Positions 52,180-60,233 are shown, numbered from the stretch's first letter. The stretch is 64,000 nucleotides of DNA from JAEWWD01 sp964440115 (GCA_964440115.1 CAYTPV010000002.1:62001-126000), one strand, 5' to 3'. A program made the numbers and translations. Notes: generated by a model from the sequence alone, not told the origin.

Positions 52180-52286
52180 GTGGATGCCCTCCTGTATGCC
52201 ATGCAGTTTTGGATGCAGGAGTAGTATTTGTCGCTTTCTGGGTTTTATACAGCGCCTCGCTTAGGCAACAGACAAAAGTATGATGT

Positions 52287-52335
52287 TTACGCTTTGTTGG
52301 GTATTTCGCGGCTGCCCGGTTTTTCAAGCTTCAGC
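52287..52335. other. second copy of the pyrE 3' end (att-like)
   Basis: 49 bases identical to 54469-54517, in the same orientation, beginning at the complement of the pyrE stop codon and covering the last 15 codons. Differences start at once on both sides. This is the expected form of an attachment-site duplicate left by integration into the 3' end of a gene. Confidence 0.8.
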
Positions 52336-52480
52336 ATGTAAAAACGCTTAATAGAAAGGATATTTCTTTTTAGAATGTCCTTGTCGTGGACGCTATTCGT
52401 TTGCCATGTGCTTCATTGCTAAGCCATTGAATATAAGACGGAGGTATTTCAAACAAATGTGCTATGCGCGATTTTTTTAT

Positions 52481-52514
52481 AAAAAGGGCCGCCCGGTAGA
52501 CATTTGCCGGGCAG
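52481..52514 (-). terminator. intrinsic terminator of the flavodoxin operon
   Basis: Stem GCTGCCCGG / CCGGGCGGC with a short loop, followed on the minus strand by CCTTTTTATAAAAAAATC. It lies 24 bases after the stop of the FMN-binding gene. Confidence 0.75.
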
Positions 52515-52537
52515 CTTTAAACCAATAAAAGGATGAC

Positions 52538-52948
52538 CTAATTCTGTTCGTTGATTGCGTTTTCGACAGCCTTTAAAAACGCCTTGCTGTCCGCAGTAGC
52601 GCCGGAAACGGCATCCACCTGCGTACTCTGTTCCATAAGAACGCGGTCTGTCATGGCTGCAATGGTTTCCAGCTTGGCGAATGCTTGGGGTTTTAACTGT
52701 TCTATCGCGGTAATTTCATGGTTGCGGACTGTAACGGCAACGGTATTGCTCCATCGAAAGCCGTTGTATTGGCCTTCGTATACGCCGTCGTCCAAATGAT
52801 CAAGGGATACACCCTCTACGGACAGGTTGAGTGCCTTCTCACGTCCCAGCATGACGAAGGCAAGCATTCCCACAATAAACACGCCTATGGTTGCAAGAGT
52901 ATATAGAAGTACCCTCTTTATTACTTTCCAGGCTCTGGACTGTTTCAT
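52538..52948 (-). CDS. membrane-anchored FMN-binding domain protein
   Basis: 136 residues. Membrane helix at about 15-34, then an FMN_bind domain: DGVYEGQYNGFRWSNTVAVTV and the ending VDAVSGATADSKAFLKAVENA (key part DAVSGATADS, where Thr usually carries the flavin). Proteins of this kind take part in extracytoplasmic electron transfer. It follows the flavodoxin gene by 21 bases and shares its TetR-controlled promoter. Confidence 0.88.
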   Translation of the reverse strand: MKQSRAWKVIKRVLLYTLATIGVFIVGMLAFVMLGREKALNLSVEGVSLDHLDDGVYEGQYNGFRWSNTVAVTVRNHEITAIEQLKPQAFAKLETIAAMTDRVLMEQSTQVDAVSGATADSKAFLKAVENAINEQN

Positions 52949-52969
52949 GGTAATTCTCTCCTGTTATTA

Positions 52970-53488
52970 TCATATTTCTTGAATTGCTTCGGCTAATTGC
53001 ACGATTATTGATTGGTCAATACCGGGGCCAACGCCGTTTTGCTCAACATAACCCCGCATGGCGGCCCGTTCAAACGCATTTAGCCCACTTTCCCGGATTT
53101 CTCCGCCCACATGGAAATAATACGAAGCGTGTGACTTGAGCGAAGCGGGCAGGGATTTGAAAAGTGATTTCTCGTCCCATTCCTTACTGCCTATTCCGCA
53201 GGTAAAGAATATGAGTTTGCGGCTTAGAAGCTCGGATTTGTGTCTTTTGCAGAATTGTCGCATTTTCCCAAGCGGCATGCCCATGTACATGGCGGTACCG
53301 ACAATGACGGTATCATAACCAGCAATGCCGGGGTTGCCGCTTGACTGGGTCTCCCCATTTACCTGCGTGAAGCTTGCTGTACGGCAATCATATATGTCGC
53401 AGGGAAAGGGTATTTCTTTAGCGATCATAGCGGCTGCATCCTTCGTCGTCCCAGTCTTGGATGCGTGAACGATCAAAACCTTCTTCAT
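52970..53488 (-). CDS. flavodoxin-domain protein
   Basis: 172 residues. Flavodoxin_5-like fold: phosphate loop VHASKTGTTKDAA, YDTVIVGTAMYMGMPLGKM, RKLIFFTCGIG. Related proteins include HemG-type menaquinone-dependent oxidases and small redox flavodoxins; the exact reaction is open. AGGAGGAATT-like site before the ATG. First gene of a two-gene operon read from the promoter at 53593-53621. Confidence 0.85.
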   Translation of the reverse strand: MKKVLIVHASKTGTTKDAAAMIAKEIPFPCDIYDCRTASFTQVNGETQSSGNPGIAGYDTVIVGTAMYMGMPLGKMRQFCKRHKSELLSRKLIFFTCGIGSKEWDEKSLFKSLPASLKSHASYYFHVGGEIRESGLNAFERAAMRGYVEQNGVGPGIDQSIIVQLAEAIQEI

Positions 53489-53573
53489 AATTCCTCCAAT
53501 ATTTCGCTCTTCTTAAGCAGCAGATAGTCCGTATGACTGGTGTTTCCTTGCCTCATTCGTGAGACCTTCGCCA

Positions 53574-53590
53574 AACTAACGTTGTTAGTT
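53574..53590. promoter_or_regulatory. TetR-type operator, copy 1
   Basis: AACTAAC-GTT-GTTAGTT, a 7+3+7 palindrome. It lies just downstream of the -10 box of the minus-strand promoter, where a bound repressor would block initiation. Confidence 0.8.
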
Positions 53591-53592
53591 GA

Positions 53593-53621
53593 ATAGTAAA
53601 CTAACAATGTTAGTTTGTCAA
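53593..53621 (-). promoter_or_regulatory. promoter of the flavodoxin operon with operator copy 2 as spacer
   Basis: On the minus strand: TTGACA, a 17-base spacer, TACTAT. The spacer is exactly the palindrome AACTAAC-ATT-GTTAGTT, so operator copy 2 fills the whole gap between the two boxes. A regulator bound there would cover both polymerase contact regions. Confidence 0.85.
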
Positions 53622-53640
53622 TGACATTTTTCTAAATAAC

Positions 53641-53670
53641 TTGACAATACTAACGATGTTAGTCTACGAT
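53641..53670 (+). promoter_or_regulatory. promoter of the TetR gene with operator copy 3 in the spacer
   Basis: TTGACA (53641-53646), an 18-base spacer and TACGAT (53665-53670). The spacer holds ACTAAC-GAT-GTTAGT (53649-53663), so the regulator should repress its own gene. Confidence 0.8.
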
Positions 53671-53702
53671 GTGCAAAACGATACATACAGGCGGTGGAGG
53701 GA

Positions 53703-54386
53703 ATGAGAAAGACACGGCAAGAGTCTATACAGGAAGAGCCTGTAAAAGTGACGGAGCAACCTCTCGATGCGCAGGCGGAGGCGGAGAATATTGGGAATAA
53801 AGAAAAGATATTGCGCATCGCAATCGAGTTGTTTTCTAAAAAAGGGTATTCCGGAGTATCCGTACGGGAAATCGCCGCGGCGGTGGGCATAAAGGCGGCG
53901 TCAATTTACAACCATTACAGCGGCAAGGAAGGGATACTCGATGAAATAGTCGCACAATTCAGGCAGCTGCTTCATGATCGGGTTTACCCGGCATTTGATA
54001 GGGAAGAGATGCCCGATGTGGAAACTTTTATTAACCGGATCACACAGGCCAACGATGCATTCTTTTCAGTACCTTTGCACGCGCAAATTGGCGGTATTGT
54101 GTTCCGCGAGCAGTTCCATAATGAAGGGGTTCGCCGCATGCTGCTCGAAGAGCTCATCATATCACCGCGCAGGGCGATCGCAGGTTATTTTGAGGAACTC
54201 ATGAATAATGGCAAAATGCGAAGGATGGACCCGGTTTTTGCAGCGAAGGAGTACCACGCGTTTTATATTTACCGGTTTTATGAAAACAGTTTGTCACAGA
54301 CATTTGGTGAAACGGATTTGGAAGCAAGCGAACGCGAGCACGCCGGGCATGTGCGCATGTTTCTGGACAGCTTTTCCTGTGAATAA
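53703..54386 (+). CDS. TetR family repressor
   Basis: 227 residues from ATG 53703; a GTG at 53694 is also possible and the ribosome site (GGTGGAGG) fits neither perfectly. After a 30-residue leader, a TetR helix-turn-helix: KILRIAIELFSKKGYSGVSVREIAAAVG (key part GVSVREIAAAVGIKAASIYNH). The ligand domain is not recognised. It diverges from the flavodoxin operon, and three matching palindromes lie between them, so it very probably controls both. Convergent with pyrE. Confidence 0.9.
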   Translation: MRKTRQESIQEEPVKVTEQPLDAQAEAENIGNKEKILRIAIELFSKKGYSGVSVREIAAAVGIKAASIYNHYSGKEGILDEIVAQFRQLLHDRVYPAFDREEMPDVETFINRITQANDAFFSVPLHAQIGGIVFREQFHNEGVRRMLLEELIISPRRAIAGYFEELMNNGKMRRMDPVFAAKEYHAFYIYRFYENSLSQTFGETDLEASEREHAGHVRMFLDSFSCE

Positions 54387-54423
54387 ATGCCCCTCGCTCT
54401 TAAAGTGAGAATGGAAGGCATAA

Positions 54424-54449
54424 TAAAAGGGCTGCAGCTTGCAGCCCTT
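54424..54449. terminator. terminator of the pyr operon
   Basis: Arms AAGGGCTGCA and TGCAGCCCTT around a three-base loop, with TTTTATTAT following on the minus strand, 20 bases past the pyrE stop. It may also end the converging tetR transcript. Confidence 0.85.
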
Positions 54450-54468
54450 AGAATATAAACGAAACTTC

Positions 54469-54517
54469 TTACGCTTTGTTGGGTATTTCGCGGCTGCCCG
54501 GTTTTTCAAGCTTCAGC
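54469..54517. other. att-like repeat at the pyrE 3' end
   Basis: The last 15 codons and stop of pyrE. Identical to 52287-52335 in direct orientation. If the pair are attachment sites, integration here regenerates a complete pyrE end. Confidence 0.75.
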
Positions 54518-55050
54518 TTGCCTTCAGAACAGATCGGGCAGCTTTCGGGATCGTAAGTTTTGATGTCAAGTTTCAGCGCGGGGTATACGGGCAAAGTAAA
54601 TTCGCAGCCTTCCGCGCGTCTGTCCACAATACAGGCAGCGCCTATGACTTTAGCGCCCATATCTTCAAGAGCCTTCACTGTTTCCATTGTGGATTTTCCG
54701 GTGGTGATGACATCCTCGGCGATGAGTATTTTATCGCCGGCGCCTACGGAAAAGCCGCGCCGAAGCTGCATTTCTCCGTCCTTGCGCTCGGTAAATATGC
54801 TCTCTACGCCAAGCTGACGCGCAAGCTCATACGAAACGATGACTCCGCCCATCGCCGGCCCGCAGACCTTGGTGATGCCAAGCCCTTTTACCTGCTCGGT
54901 AACGGACTTTAATACCTGTTCCGCAAGGTCTGGAAAGCGCAGCAGCTTTGCGCATTGGCAGTATCCGCCGCTGTGCAGCCCGGAGGAAAGCAGAAAATGC
55001 CCCTCAAGGAAGGCTTCGCATTGTTTCATGATTGTAAGATTATCCGGCAT
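54469..55050 (-). CDS. pyrE: orotate phosphoribosyltransferase
   Basis: 193 residues. Joins orotate and PRPP to give OMP. Visible parts: CQCAKLLRFPDLAEQ, CGPAMGGVIVSYELARQLG, FTERKDGEMQLRRGF, and the PRPP loop ILIAEDVITTGKSTMETV (key part EDVITTGKST). The C-terminus SCPICSEGKLKLEKPG with a Cys pair is typical of the clostridial form. Last gene of pyrBICFKDE, starting eight bases after pyrD. Confidence 0.96.
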   Translation of the reverse strand: MPDNLTIMKQCEAFLEGHFLLSSGLHSGGYCQCAKLLRFPDLAEQVLKSVTEQVKGLGITKVCGPAMGGVIVSYELARQLGVESIFTERKDGEMQLRRGFSVGAGDKILIAEDVITTGKSTMETVKALEDMGAKVIGAACIVDRRAEGCEFTLPVYPALKLDIKTYDPESCPICSEGKLKLEKPGSREIPNKA

Positions 55051-55058
55051 AGTTCCTC

Positions 55059-55967
55059 CTATACAATTCCGCGGATTTCGCTGATGTTGTTTAAGTTGTT
55101 ACGATTGCAGTATGCCATAAGTCCGTCTATAATGTCCAGCATGGTTTGCGGATACGCAAATGTCATAGCGCCAACCTGTACGGCATGCGCGCCCGCCATC
55201 AGGAAGCTCAGCGCGTCCTGCGCGGTGGCGATACCGCCCATGCCCACAACGGGTATGCGCACGCGCTTGCAGACCTGATGTACCATGCGCAGCGCGATGG
55301 GCAGTATGGCGGGGCCGGAAAGTCCCGCGTACACATTATCAAATACCGGGCGTTTGCGCTCCACATCGATTGCCATACCGAGGAACGTATTGACTAGGCT
55401 AAGCGCATCCGCACCGGCTTCTTCGCACGCGAGCGCAACCGCGATGACATCCGGCGCGTTCGGCGACAGCTTGACCATGAGTGGATGCTTGGTGACAGCC
55501 TTTACCCGCTGCGTGATATCCGCTGCGCATTCCGGCAGCAGACCGAACGCCATGCCTCCCGCCTTCACATTGGGGCAGGAGATGTTGAGCTCAATTATGT
55601 CGATATCCGCATCGTTGAGCATGCGCGCGCCGGTGAGGTAATCTTCCGTGCTGTGGCCGCCAAGGTTGGCGATGACGGCGCAGCCCAGCGAGCGCATATA
55701 CGGTGCGTCCTCTTTTACAAAGTGCTCCACGCCCGGGTTTTCAAGCCCAATGCTGTTAAGCATGCCGGCGGGGGTTTCTGTGATGCGGATGCCGTCGTTT
55801 CCGGCACTGCCGTTCAACGTAAGTCCCTTGCCGCTGATGCCGCCCAGGCGGGATGCGTCGAACAGCTCTGCGTACTCGCGTCCAAAGCCAAATGTGCCGG
55901 AGGCCGCGATCACGGGGTTTTTGAGCGTTACGCCCAGCAGTTCCGTCTCAAGAGGATTAGAGTGCAT
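55059..55967 (-). CDS. pyrD: dihydroorotate dehydrogenase, catalytic subunit (class 1B)
   Basis: 302 residues from ATG 55967 (GGAGGTG upstream); the start lies 11 bases inside pyrK. FMN barrel enzyme oxidising dihydroorotate to orotate. Class 1 signatures: VIAASGTFGFG, SIGLENPGVEHF, ELNISCPNVKAGG with the catalytic Cys, MVKLSPNAPDV, GLSGPAILPIALRMV, GMGGIATAQDALSF. Pairing with PyrK marks it as the NAD-linked 1B type. Confidence 0.96.
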   Translation of the reverse strand: MHSNPLETELLGVTLKNPVIAASGTFGFGREYAELFDASRLGGISGKGLTLNGSAGNDGIRITETPAGMLNSIGLENPGVEHFVKEDAPYMRSLGCAVIANLGGHSTEDYLTGARMLNDADIDIIELNISCPNVKAGGMAFGLLPECAADITQRVKAVTKHPLMVKLSPNAPDVIAVALACEEAGADALSLVNTFLGMAIDVERKRPVFDNVYAGLSGPAILPIALRMVHQVCKRVRIPVVGMGGIATAQDALSFLMAGAHAVQVGAMTFAYPQTMLDIIDGLMAYCNRNNLNNISEIRGIV

Positions 55968-56667
55968 GCTGCACCTCCGTATAGTCGAACACCGGGCCGT
56001 CCTTGCACACACGTTTGCCGCCGTGCGCTGTTTTACAGGTGCACCCGAGGCATGCGCCTACGCCGCAGGCCATGTGACGCTCCAATGAAACGTACATCCG
56101 GGCGCTTGCGGCTTGTGCCGCCTGCGCGGCGGCGCGCAGCATGGGGGAAGGACCGCAGGCATAATAGGTTGCGTTTTGTGTGAAATCCACGTCCTGCGTT
56201 ACAAATCCGCCGACATTCACCTGCACGCAGTCCGCATAGGCTTTGAATTCCTCGGCATAGTACGCTTCTTCCCGAAAGCCAAGATATACGCTGATGCGTC
56301 TATAGGGCTGTGCGGCTCTAAGAGATTTTGCAAGCAGATACATGGGCGCCGAACCGATGCCGCCGCCTATGATGACAGCGTCGCCGTCCACAATCGGGAA
56401 GCCGTTGCCGTAAGGCCCCTGCACGTCCATGCTTTGCCCCGGAATGAGCCCGGAAAACAGCGCGGTGCCGCGGCCCATGACCTGATAGAGCAGCGTGAGT
56501 TCGTCTCCTTCGCTGTCACACAGGCTGATGGGCCTGCCTAAGAACGGGTCCAGCACGCCGGGGATGCGCAGCATGACGAACTGGCCGGCTTTCCCCAAGG
56601 GAGCTCCAGTAAGTCGCATGCGCCATATTCCCTGCGCAATGCTCTTGTTCTCAGCGATTACAGCCAT
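55957..56667 (-). CDS. pyrK: dihydroorotate dehydrogenase electron transfer subunit
   Basis: 236 residues. FAD/NAD-binding partner of PyrD: GQFVMLRIPG, DPFLGRPISLCD, YGNGFPI, AVIIGGGIGSAPMYLLA, then the [2Fe-2S] cysteines in MACGVGACLGCTC and RVCKDGPVF. It passes electrons from PyrD to NAD. Start overlaps the pyrF stop by ten bases. Confidence 0.95.
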   Translation of the reverse strand: MAVIAENKSIAQGIWRMRLTGAPLGKAGQFVMLRIPGVLDPFLGRPISLCDSEGDELTLLYQVMGRGTALFSGLIPGQSMDVQGPYGNGFPIVDGDAVIIGGGIGSAPMYLLAKSLRAAQPYRRISVYLGFREEAYYAEEFKAYADCVQVNVGGFVTQDVDFTQNATYYACGPSPMLRAAAQAAQAASARMYVSLERHMACGVGACLGCTCKTAHGGKRVCKDGPVFDYTEVQHAL

Positions 56668-57509
56668 GCGAGTATATCCTCCCGCATGGTAAGCACGGCG
56701 TCGCGCACATGCGTTTCAAATCCTTCTTCCTCAGACTTTCCCTTGTGGGCGGTGATGAGACCGCGCGAGGAATTGACTACGCCGCACAATCCGCCGCGGA
56801 AGAAGGTGGCGATATCCTTGCCGGTGCCGCCCTGCGCCCCGTAACCGGGTATGAGCAGGAATGTGCGCGGCATGAGATCCCGTATGAGCTCGAATTCTTC
56901 CGGATAGGTCAAGCCGGTGACCGCGCCTATAGCGGTAAAGCCGCTTGTGCCTATGAACTGTTCGCCCCAAGCGGCAACTTTTTGTGCCATGCGCTGGTAG
57001 ATCGTCAGACCTCCCGCGTCGATATCCTGAATATCCCGTGAGCTGGGGTTGGAGGTTTTGACGAGTACGAACAGCCCCTTGCCTTTTTCCAAGTAGGGAT
57101 AATACGGGGAGACCGCGTCTTCGCCCATATAGGCGTTGACGGTGATGATATCCGTTTCAAAATCTCCAGTAAAATGTCCCTGCGCGTACTGTGTAGCGGT
57201 AGAGGAAATGTCCCCGCGCTTGACGTCGGATATCACGATGCTGCCTTTGCTTCTTGCATAGCGTACCGTATCCGAAAATGCCTTCATGCCGTCCAGTCCG
57301 AGAGCTTCATAACAGGCGACCTGTACTTTGAAGCAGCCGGCGTTATCATGTACGGCGTCGATGATTTTACGGTTGAACTCGAATATCTTTTCGCCCGCTG
57401 ATGCGTCCCGGCGCTTGAGATACTCGGGCAGGAAGGAAAGCTGCGTATCCAATCCAACGCAGACCGGTCCCTTCTTTTTTACGTCCTCATAAAGTCTGTC
57501 CATGATCAT
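56658..57509 (-). CDS. pyrF: orotidine 5'-phosphate decarboxylase (type 2)
   Basis: 283 residues from ATG 57509 (GGAAGGGGAAG upstream; an ATG two codons on is possible). Converts OMP to UMP. Signatures: PVCVGLDTQL, FKVQVACYEALG, the catalytic IVISDVKRGDISST, TVNAYMGEDAV, LLIPGYGAQGG, VVNSSRGLI. Its 280-residue length is that of the longer PyrF subfamily. Start overlaps the pyrC end by 23 bases. Confidence 0.95.
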   Translation of the reverse strand: MIMDRLYEDVKKKGPVCVGLDTQLSFLPEYLKRRDASAGEKIFEFNRKIIDAVHDNAGCFKVQVACYEALGLDGMKAFSDTVRYARSKGSIVISDVKRGDISSTATQYAQGHFTGDFETDIITVNAYMGEDAVSPYYPYLEKGKGLFVLVKTSNPSSRDIQDIDAGGLTIYQRMAQKVAAWGEQFIGTSGFTAIGAVTGLTYPEEFELIRDLMPRTFLLIPGYGAQGGTGKDIATFFRGGLCGVVNSSRGLITAHKGKSEEEGFETHVRDAVLTMREDILAWL

Positions 57510-58647
57510 AGCGTACTTCCCCTTCCACAATCGTTTGTATGACGCGCCCCCGCACCTTGCGGCCTTCAAAGGGCGTATTGCTGGATTTCGAAATCATATC
57601 CGCGCGGCGGATGGTGTACTCGCCGTCCGGTTCCAGTATGACAAGGTCGGCAGGGTATCCCGCCGCAAGCACTCCTGTTTTGCGGCCAAGCCGCCGTGCC
57701 GGTGCGAAAGACATCAGCTCGCTCAGCCGGGTAAGCGGCAGTCCGTTTTCGTGGAATACCTGCAGGAATATCTGCACGGCGTATTCGATGTTCGAAATGC
57801 CTGCCATACCCGCGGCTTTATCTTCCTCTGTATGCGGCGCGTGATCCGTGGACAGGCAATCCACGGTGCCGTCTTTAATCCCTTCTACGAGTGCCTGCAC
57901 ATCCGCTTTGGTGCGCAGCGGCGGGTTGACTTTGTAATCGCTGTCGTAACCGAACAGATGATGCGGCGTGACTTCACAGGTAAGCGTCAGGCCCTTTGCC
58001 TTGGCTTCGCGTATCATTTGCAGCGTTTCGGCCCTGCTGATGTGCCCTACGTGCAGATTTCCGCCCACCTCGCGCAGCAGTTCAATATCCCGTGCTACGA
58101 TCTGCCGTTCCGGCTGGCAATGCGTGCTGATGAGAAAGCCGTATTGCTTGGATGCGAGGAGCAGATTGCGCATAAAGGCATCGGAGAATATGGTTTTGCC
58201 ATCGTTGGTCAGCATGTTTGTGACCTTTGAAAGCGCGGCGTAATCCGTAGCGACGGAGTCATCGAGATTTTCGCCTGCGGCGGCGGACTGCGTCAGATGA
58301 CACAGGCGCAAAGCCGCGGCCTTTTCGTGGTTCTTTTGCACCAGTTCAGGCGTAGATATCACAGGGTTTGTGTTGGCCATAGCGCACAGCATGGCGTAAC
58401 CGCCCTTGAGTGCGGCGTGCATGCCCGTTTCCATGGTTTCTTTTGCGGGATAGCCGGGATCGCGCAGATGACAGTGCAGATCGATAAACGCGGGCATCAG
58501 CACGCGGCCATCAAGATCTACCTGCAGATCGCTGCGCTGCTTGGTAGCCTCGCCGCAATAACGTATGACGCCTTCTTCCGTATAGAGATCCCCGAAGCGG
58601 TCGCCCATGGCGTCCACAAGGCGGGCGTTGCGATATTGCACGATCAT
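57487..58647 (-). CDS. pyrC: dihydroorotase (class I)
   Basis: 386 residues. Zinc amidohydrolase that cyclises carbamoyl aspartate. Signatures: FIDLHCHLRDPGYPAKET with metal His pair (Cys between them where Val is common), MANTNPV, STHCQPE, NLHVGHISRAET, and LSTDHAPHTEEDK with the catalytic Asp. Length and RDPG motif fit the class I (Bacillus-type) enzyme. Confidence 0.95.
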   Translation of the reverse strand: MIVQYRNARLVDAMGDRFGDLYTEEGVIRYCGEATKQRSDLQVDLDGRVLMPAFIDLHCHLRDPGYPAKETMETGMHAALKGGYAMLCAMANTNPVISTPELVQKNHEKAAALRLCHLTQSAAAGENLDDSVATDYAALSKVTNMLTNDGKTIFSDAFMRNLLLASKQYGFLISTHCQPERQIVARDIELLREVGGNLHVGHISRAETLQMIREAKAKGLTLTCEVTPHHLFGYDSDYKVNPPLRTKADVQALVEGIKDGTVDCLSTDHAPHTEEDKAAGMAGISNIEYAVQIFLQVFHENGLPLTRLSELMSFAPARRLGRKTGVLAAGYPADLVILEPDGEYTIRRADMISKSSNTPFEGRKVRGRVIQTIVEGEVRYDHGQTL

Positions 58648-58661
58648 GGCTTTCCCCCTCT

Positions 58662-59084
58662 TTACAGATGCGTCCGTGCGTCGCAGTATTCACACGCGTA
58701 CTCGTTCCGGCCGGAGTCTACCCTGCGGAACGTTACGTTTTCGATGTGTTCCTGGTTGGAGATGCAGCGTGGGTTCTTGCAGGTGAGTATCCCCTTGACT
58801 TCCTGCGGGGGGGAGAGTTTAATCTTGTTGACCTGCTCGCCTTCTTCCACAAAGGAGATGGTAACGCCCGGATCGATGAGGCCGAGTACGTCGAAGTTGA
58901 GATCGAGATCCGTTTCGATTTTGATTAAATCCTTACGGCCCATCTTGGTGCTGTTCACATTGCGCATGAGCACAACGACATCTTCGAGCTGGTCGAGCCC
59001 CAGCTGCTGAAATATTTTATATCCATGTCCGGCGCGGATATGGTCGATAACAATTCCCTTTTTGAGTTTGGATACGTTAATCAT
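58662..59084 (-). CDS. pyrI: aspartate carbamoyltransferase regulatory subunit
   Basis: 140 residues. Nucleotide-binding N-terminal domain (KKGIVIDHIRAGHGYKIFQQLG; key part GIVIDHIRAGHG) and C-terminal zinc domain with four Cys (CKNPRCISN and YACEYCDA). It gives the PyrB enzyme allosteric control by nucleotides. Its presence shows a pyrBI-type enzyme, found in some clostridia and enterobacteria rather than in Bacillus. 28 bases after pyrB. Confidence 0.95.
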   Translation of the reverse strand: MINVSKLKKGIVIDHIRAGHGYKIFQQLGLDQLEDVVVLMRNVNSTKMGRKDLIKIETDLDLNFDVLGLIDPGVTISFVEEGEQVNKIKLSPPQEVKGILTCKNPRCISNQEHIENVTFRRVDSGRNEYACEYCDARTHL

Positions 59085-59112
59085 AACTGCTACCTCCTAT
59101 CGGTTCAATCCC

Positions 59113-60033
59113 TTATTCTGCGCCCAGCAGCTTCATAATAAGCGCCATGCGTACATACATGCCGAAGCGAACCTGATCAAAGTATACGGCGCGCTTGTCG
59201 GCATCCACTTCGGTTGCGATTTCGTTGATACGGGGCAGGGGATGCATGACGATCATGTCGTTTTTCGCGAGCGCCATTTTCGCCTTGGTGAGTACAAAGA
59301 AGTCTTTTAATCTGAGATATTCTTCTTCACTGATGAACCTTTCGCGCTGTACGCGGGACATATAGAGTATGTCGAGCTGTGAGATGCAGCCTTCCAGATC
59401 GTCCGTTTCCGTATAAGTGACATTGCGGCCGGAGATCTCTTCTTTTACATAGGAAGGCATTGTCAATTCTTCGGGTGATATGAACACGAACTTGATATTG
59501 TCGTACCGGGAAAGGCAGGTGACGAGAGAGTGTATGGTGCGGCCAAACTTCAGATCGCCGCATACGCCGACCGTGAGGCCATTGAACGTTTTCTTGTAGT
59601 TGCGGATGGTTAAAAGGTCTGTCAATGTCTGTGTGGGGTGATGGTGGCCGCCGTCGCCCGCGTTGATAACAGGGCAGTCGGCATATTGGCTGATAAGCCG
59701 CGCGGCGCCTTCTTTGGGATGCCGCACCACGATGAGATCCGCGTACTGCGATACCGTGCGCGCGCTGTCCGCTACCGTTTCGCCCTTGGCTACGCTGGAG
59801 GTGGAAGGATCGGAGAACCCGATGGTTTGGCCGCCCAGCCGCAGCATCGCCGCGTCGAAGGAAAACTTGGTGCGGGTAGAGGGTTCATAAAAAAGGCTTG
59901 CAAGCAATTTTCCCTTGCAGGCCTCGGCATATGAGGACGGTTGTTCAATGATGCGTTGTGCAAGCGAAAGAACTTCTTCGATCTCCGCTACGGTAAAGTC
60001 ACTCGGGGAAATCAGGCTTCGGTTTTTGAGCAT
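59113..60033 (-). CDS. pyrB: aspartate carbamoyltransferase catalytic subunit
   Basis: 306 residues from ATG 60033 (AAAGGAGT upstream); an open frame extends 20 codons further but through the attenuator. Signatures: YEPSTRTKFSFDAA (carbamoyl phosphate site), DPSTSSVAKGET, VVRHPKEGAA, INAGDGGHHHPTQTL, and MHPLPRINEI. Commits carbamoyl phosphate and aspartate to pyrimidine synthesis. First structural gene of the operon, behind a leader peptide and terminator. Confidence 0.97.
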   Translation of the reverse strand: MLKNRSLISPSDFTVAEIEEVLSLAQRIIEQPSSYAEACKGKLLASLFYEPSTRTKFSFDAAMLRLGGQTIGFSDPSTSSVAKGETVADSARTVSQYADLIVVRHPKEGAARLISQYADCPVINAGDGGHHHPTQTLTDLLTIRNYKKTFNGLTVGVCGDLKFGRTIHSLVTCLSRYDNIKFVFISPEELTMPSYVKEEISGRNVTYTETDDLEGCISQLDILYMSRVQRERFISEEEYLRLKDFFVLTKAKMALAKNDMIVMHPLPRINEIATEVDADKRAVYFDQVRFGMYVRMALIMKLLGAE

Positions 60034-60081
60034 TTGTGTTACTCCTTTACGATAAATTAGCAGGGAAACCCTGTTGCCGAC

Positions 60082-60116
60082 AAAAAAAAACACTTGGTTC
60101 AGAAAGCACCAGTGTT
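60082..60116 (-). terminator. attenuator terminator before pyrB
   Basis: On the minus strand AACACTGGT and ACCAAGTGTT pair (one bulge) and are followed by nine T. The stop codon of the leader peptide lies in the loop, so a ribosome finishing the leader would prevent hairpin formation. It is 48 bases ahead of the pyrB start. Confidence 0.85.
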
Positions 60117-60173
60117 TTCCCTCATCGGTTGTTTATAATGTTTTGTTTTCCGTGTAAGCAGCATGCCGATCAT
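60099..60173 (-). CDS. pyr operon leader peptide (24 residues)
   Basis: A short frame with a perfect ribosome site (AAAGGAGG four bases before ATG 60173): MIGMLLTRKTKHY, then KQPMRENTGAF and TGA. It runs into the attenuator hairpin. The arrangement is that of pyrBI attenuation in enterobacteria, where UTP-sensitive transcription and a coupled ribosome decide read-through. That this works the same way here is inferred. Confidence 0.75.
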   Translation of the reverse strand: MIGMLLTRKTKHYKQPMRENTGAF

Positions 60174-60233
60174 CCGCCTCCTTTAGAACCAGGCCGGCCC
60201 GCCCGATGCGCTGCCTGCGCACCCATTTTTGCT

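Noticed and set aside
55485..56183. A 232-codon plus-strand frame in the pyrD-pyrK region
   Set aside because: It is antisense to well-conserved pyr genes and has no ribosome site; it reflects codon bias on the other strand.
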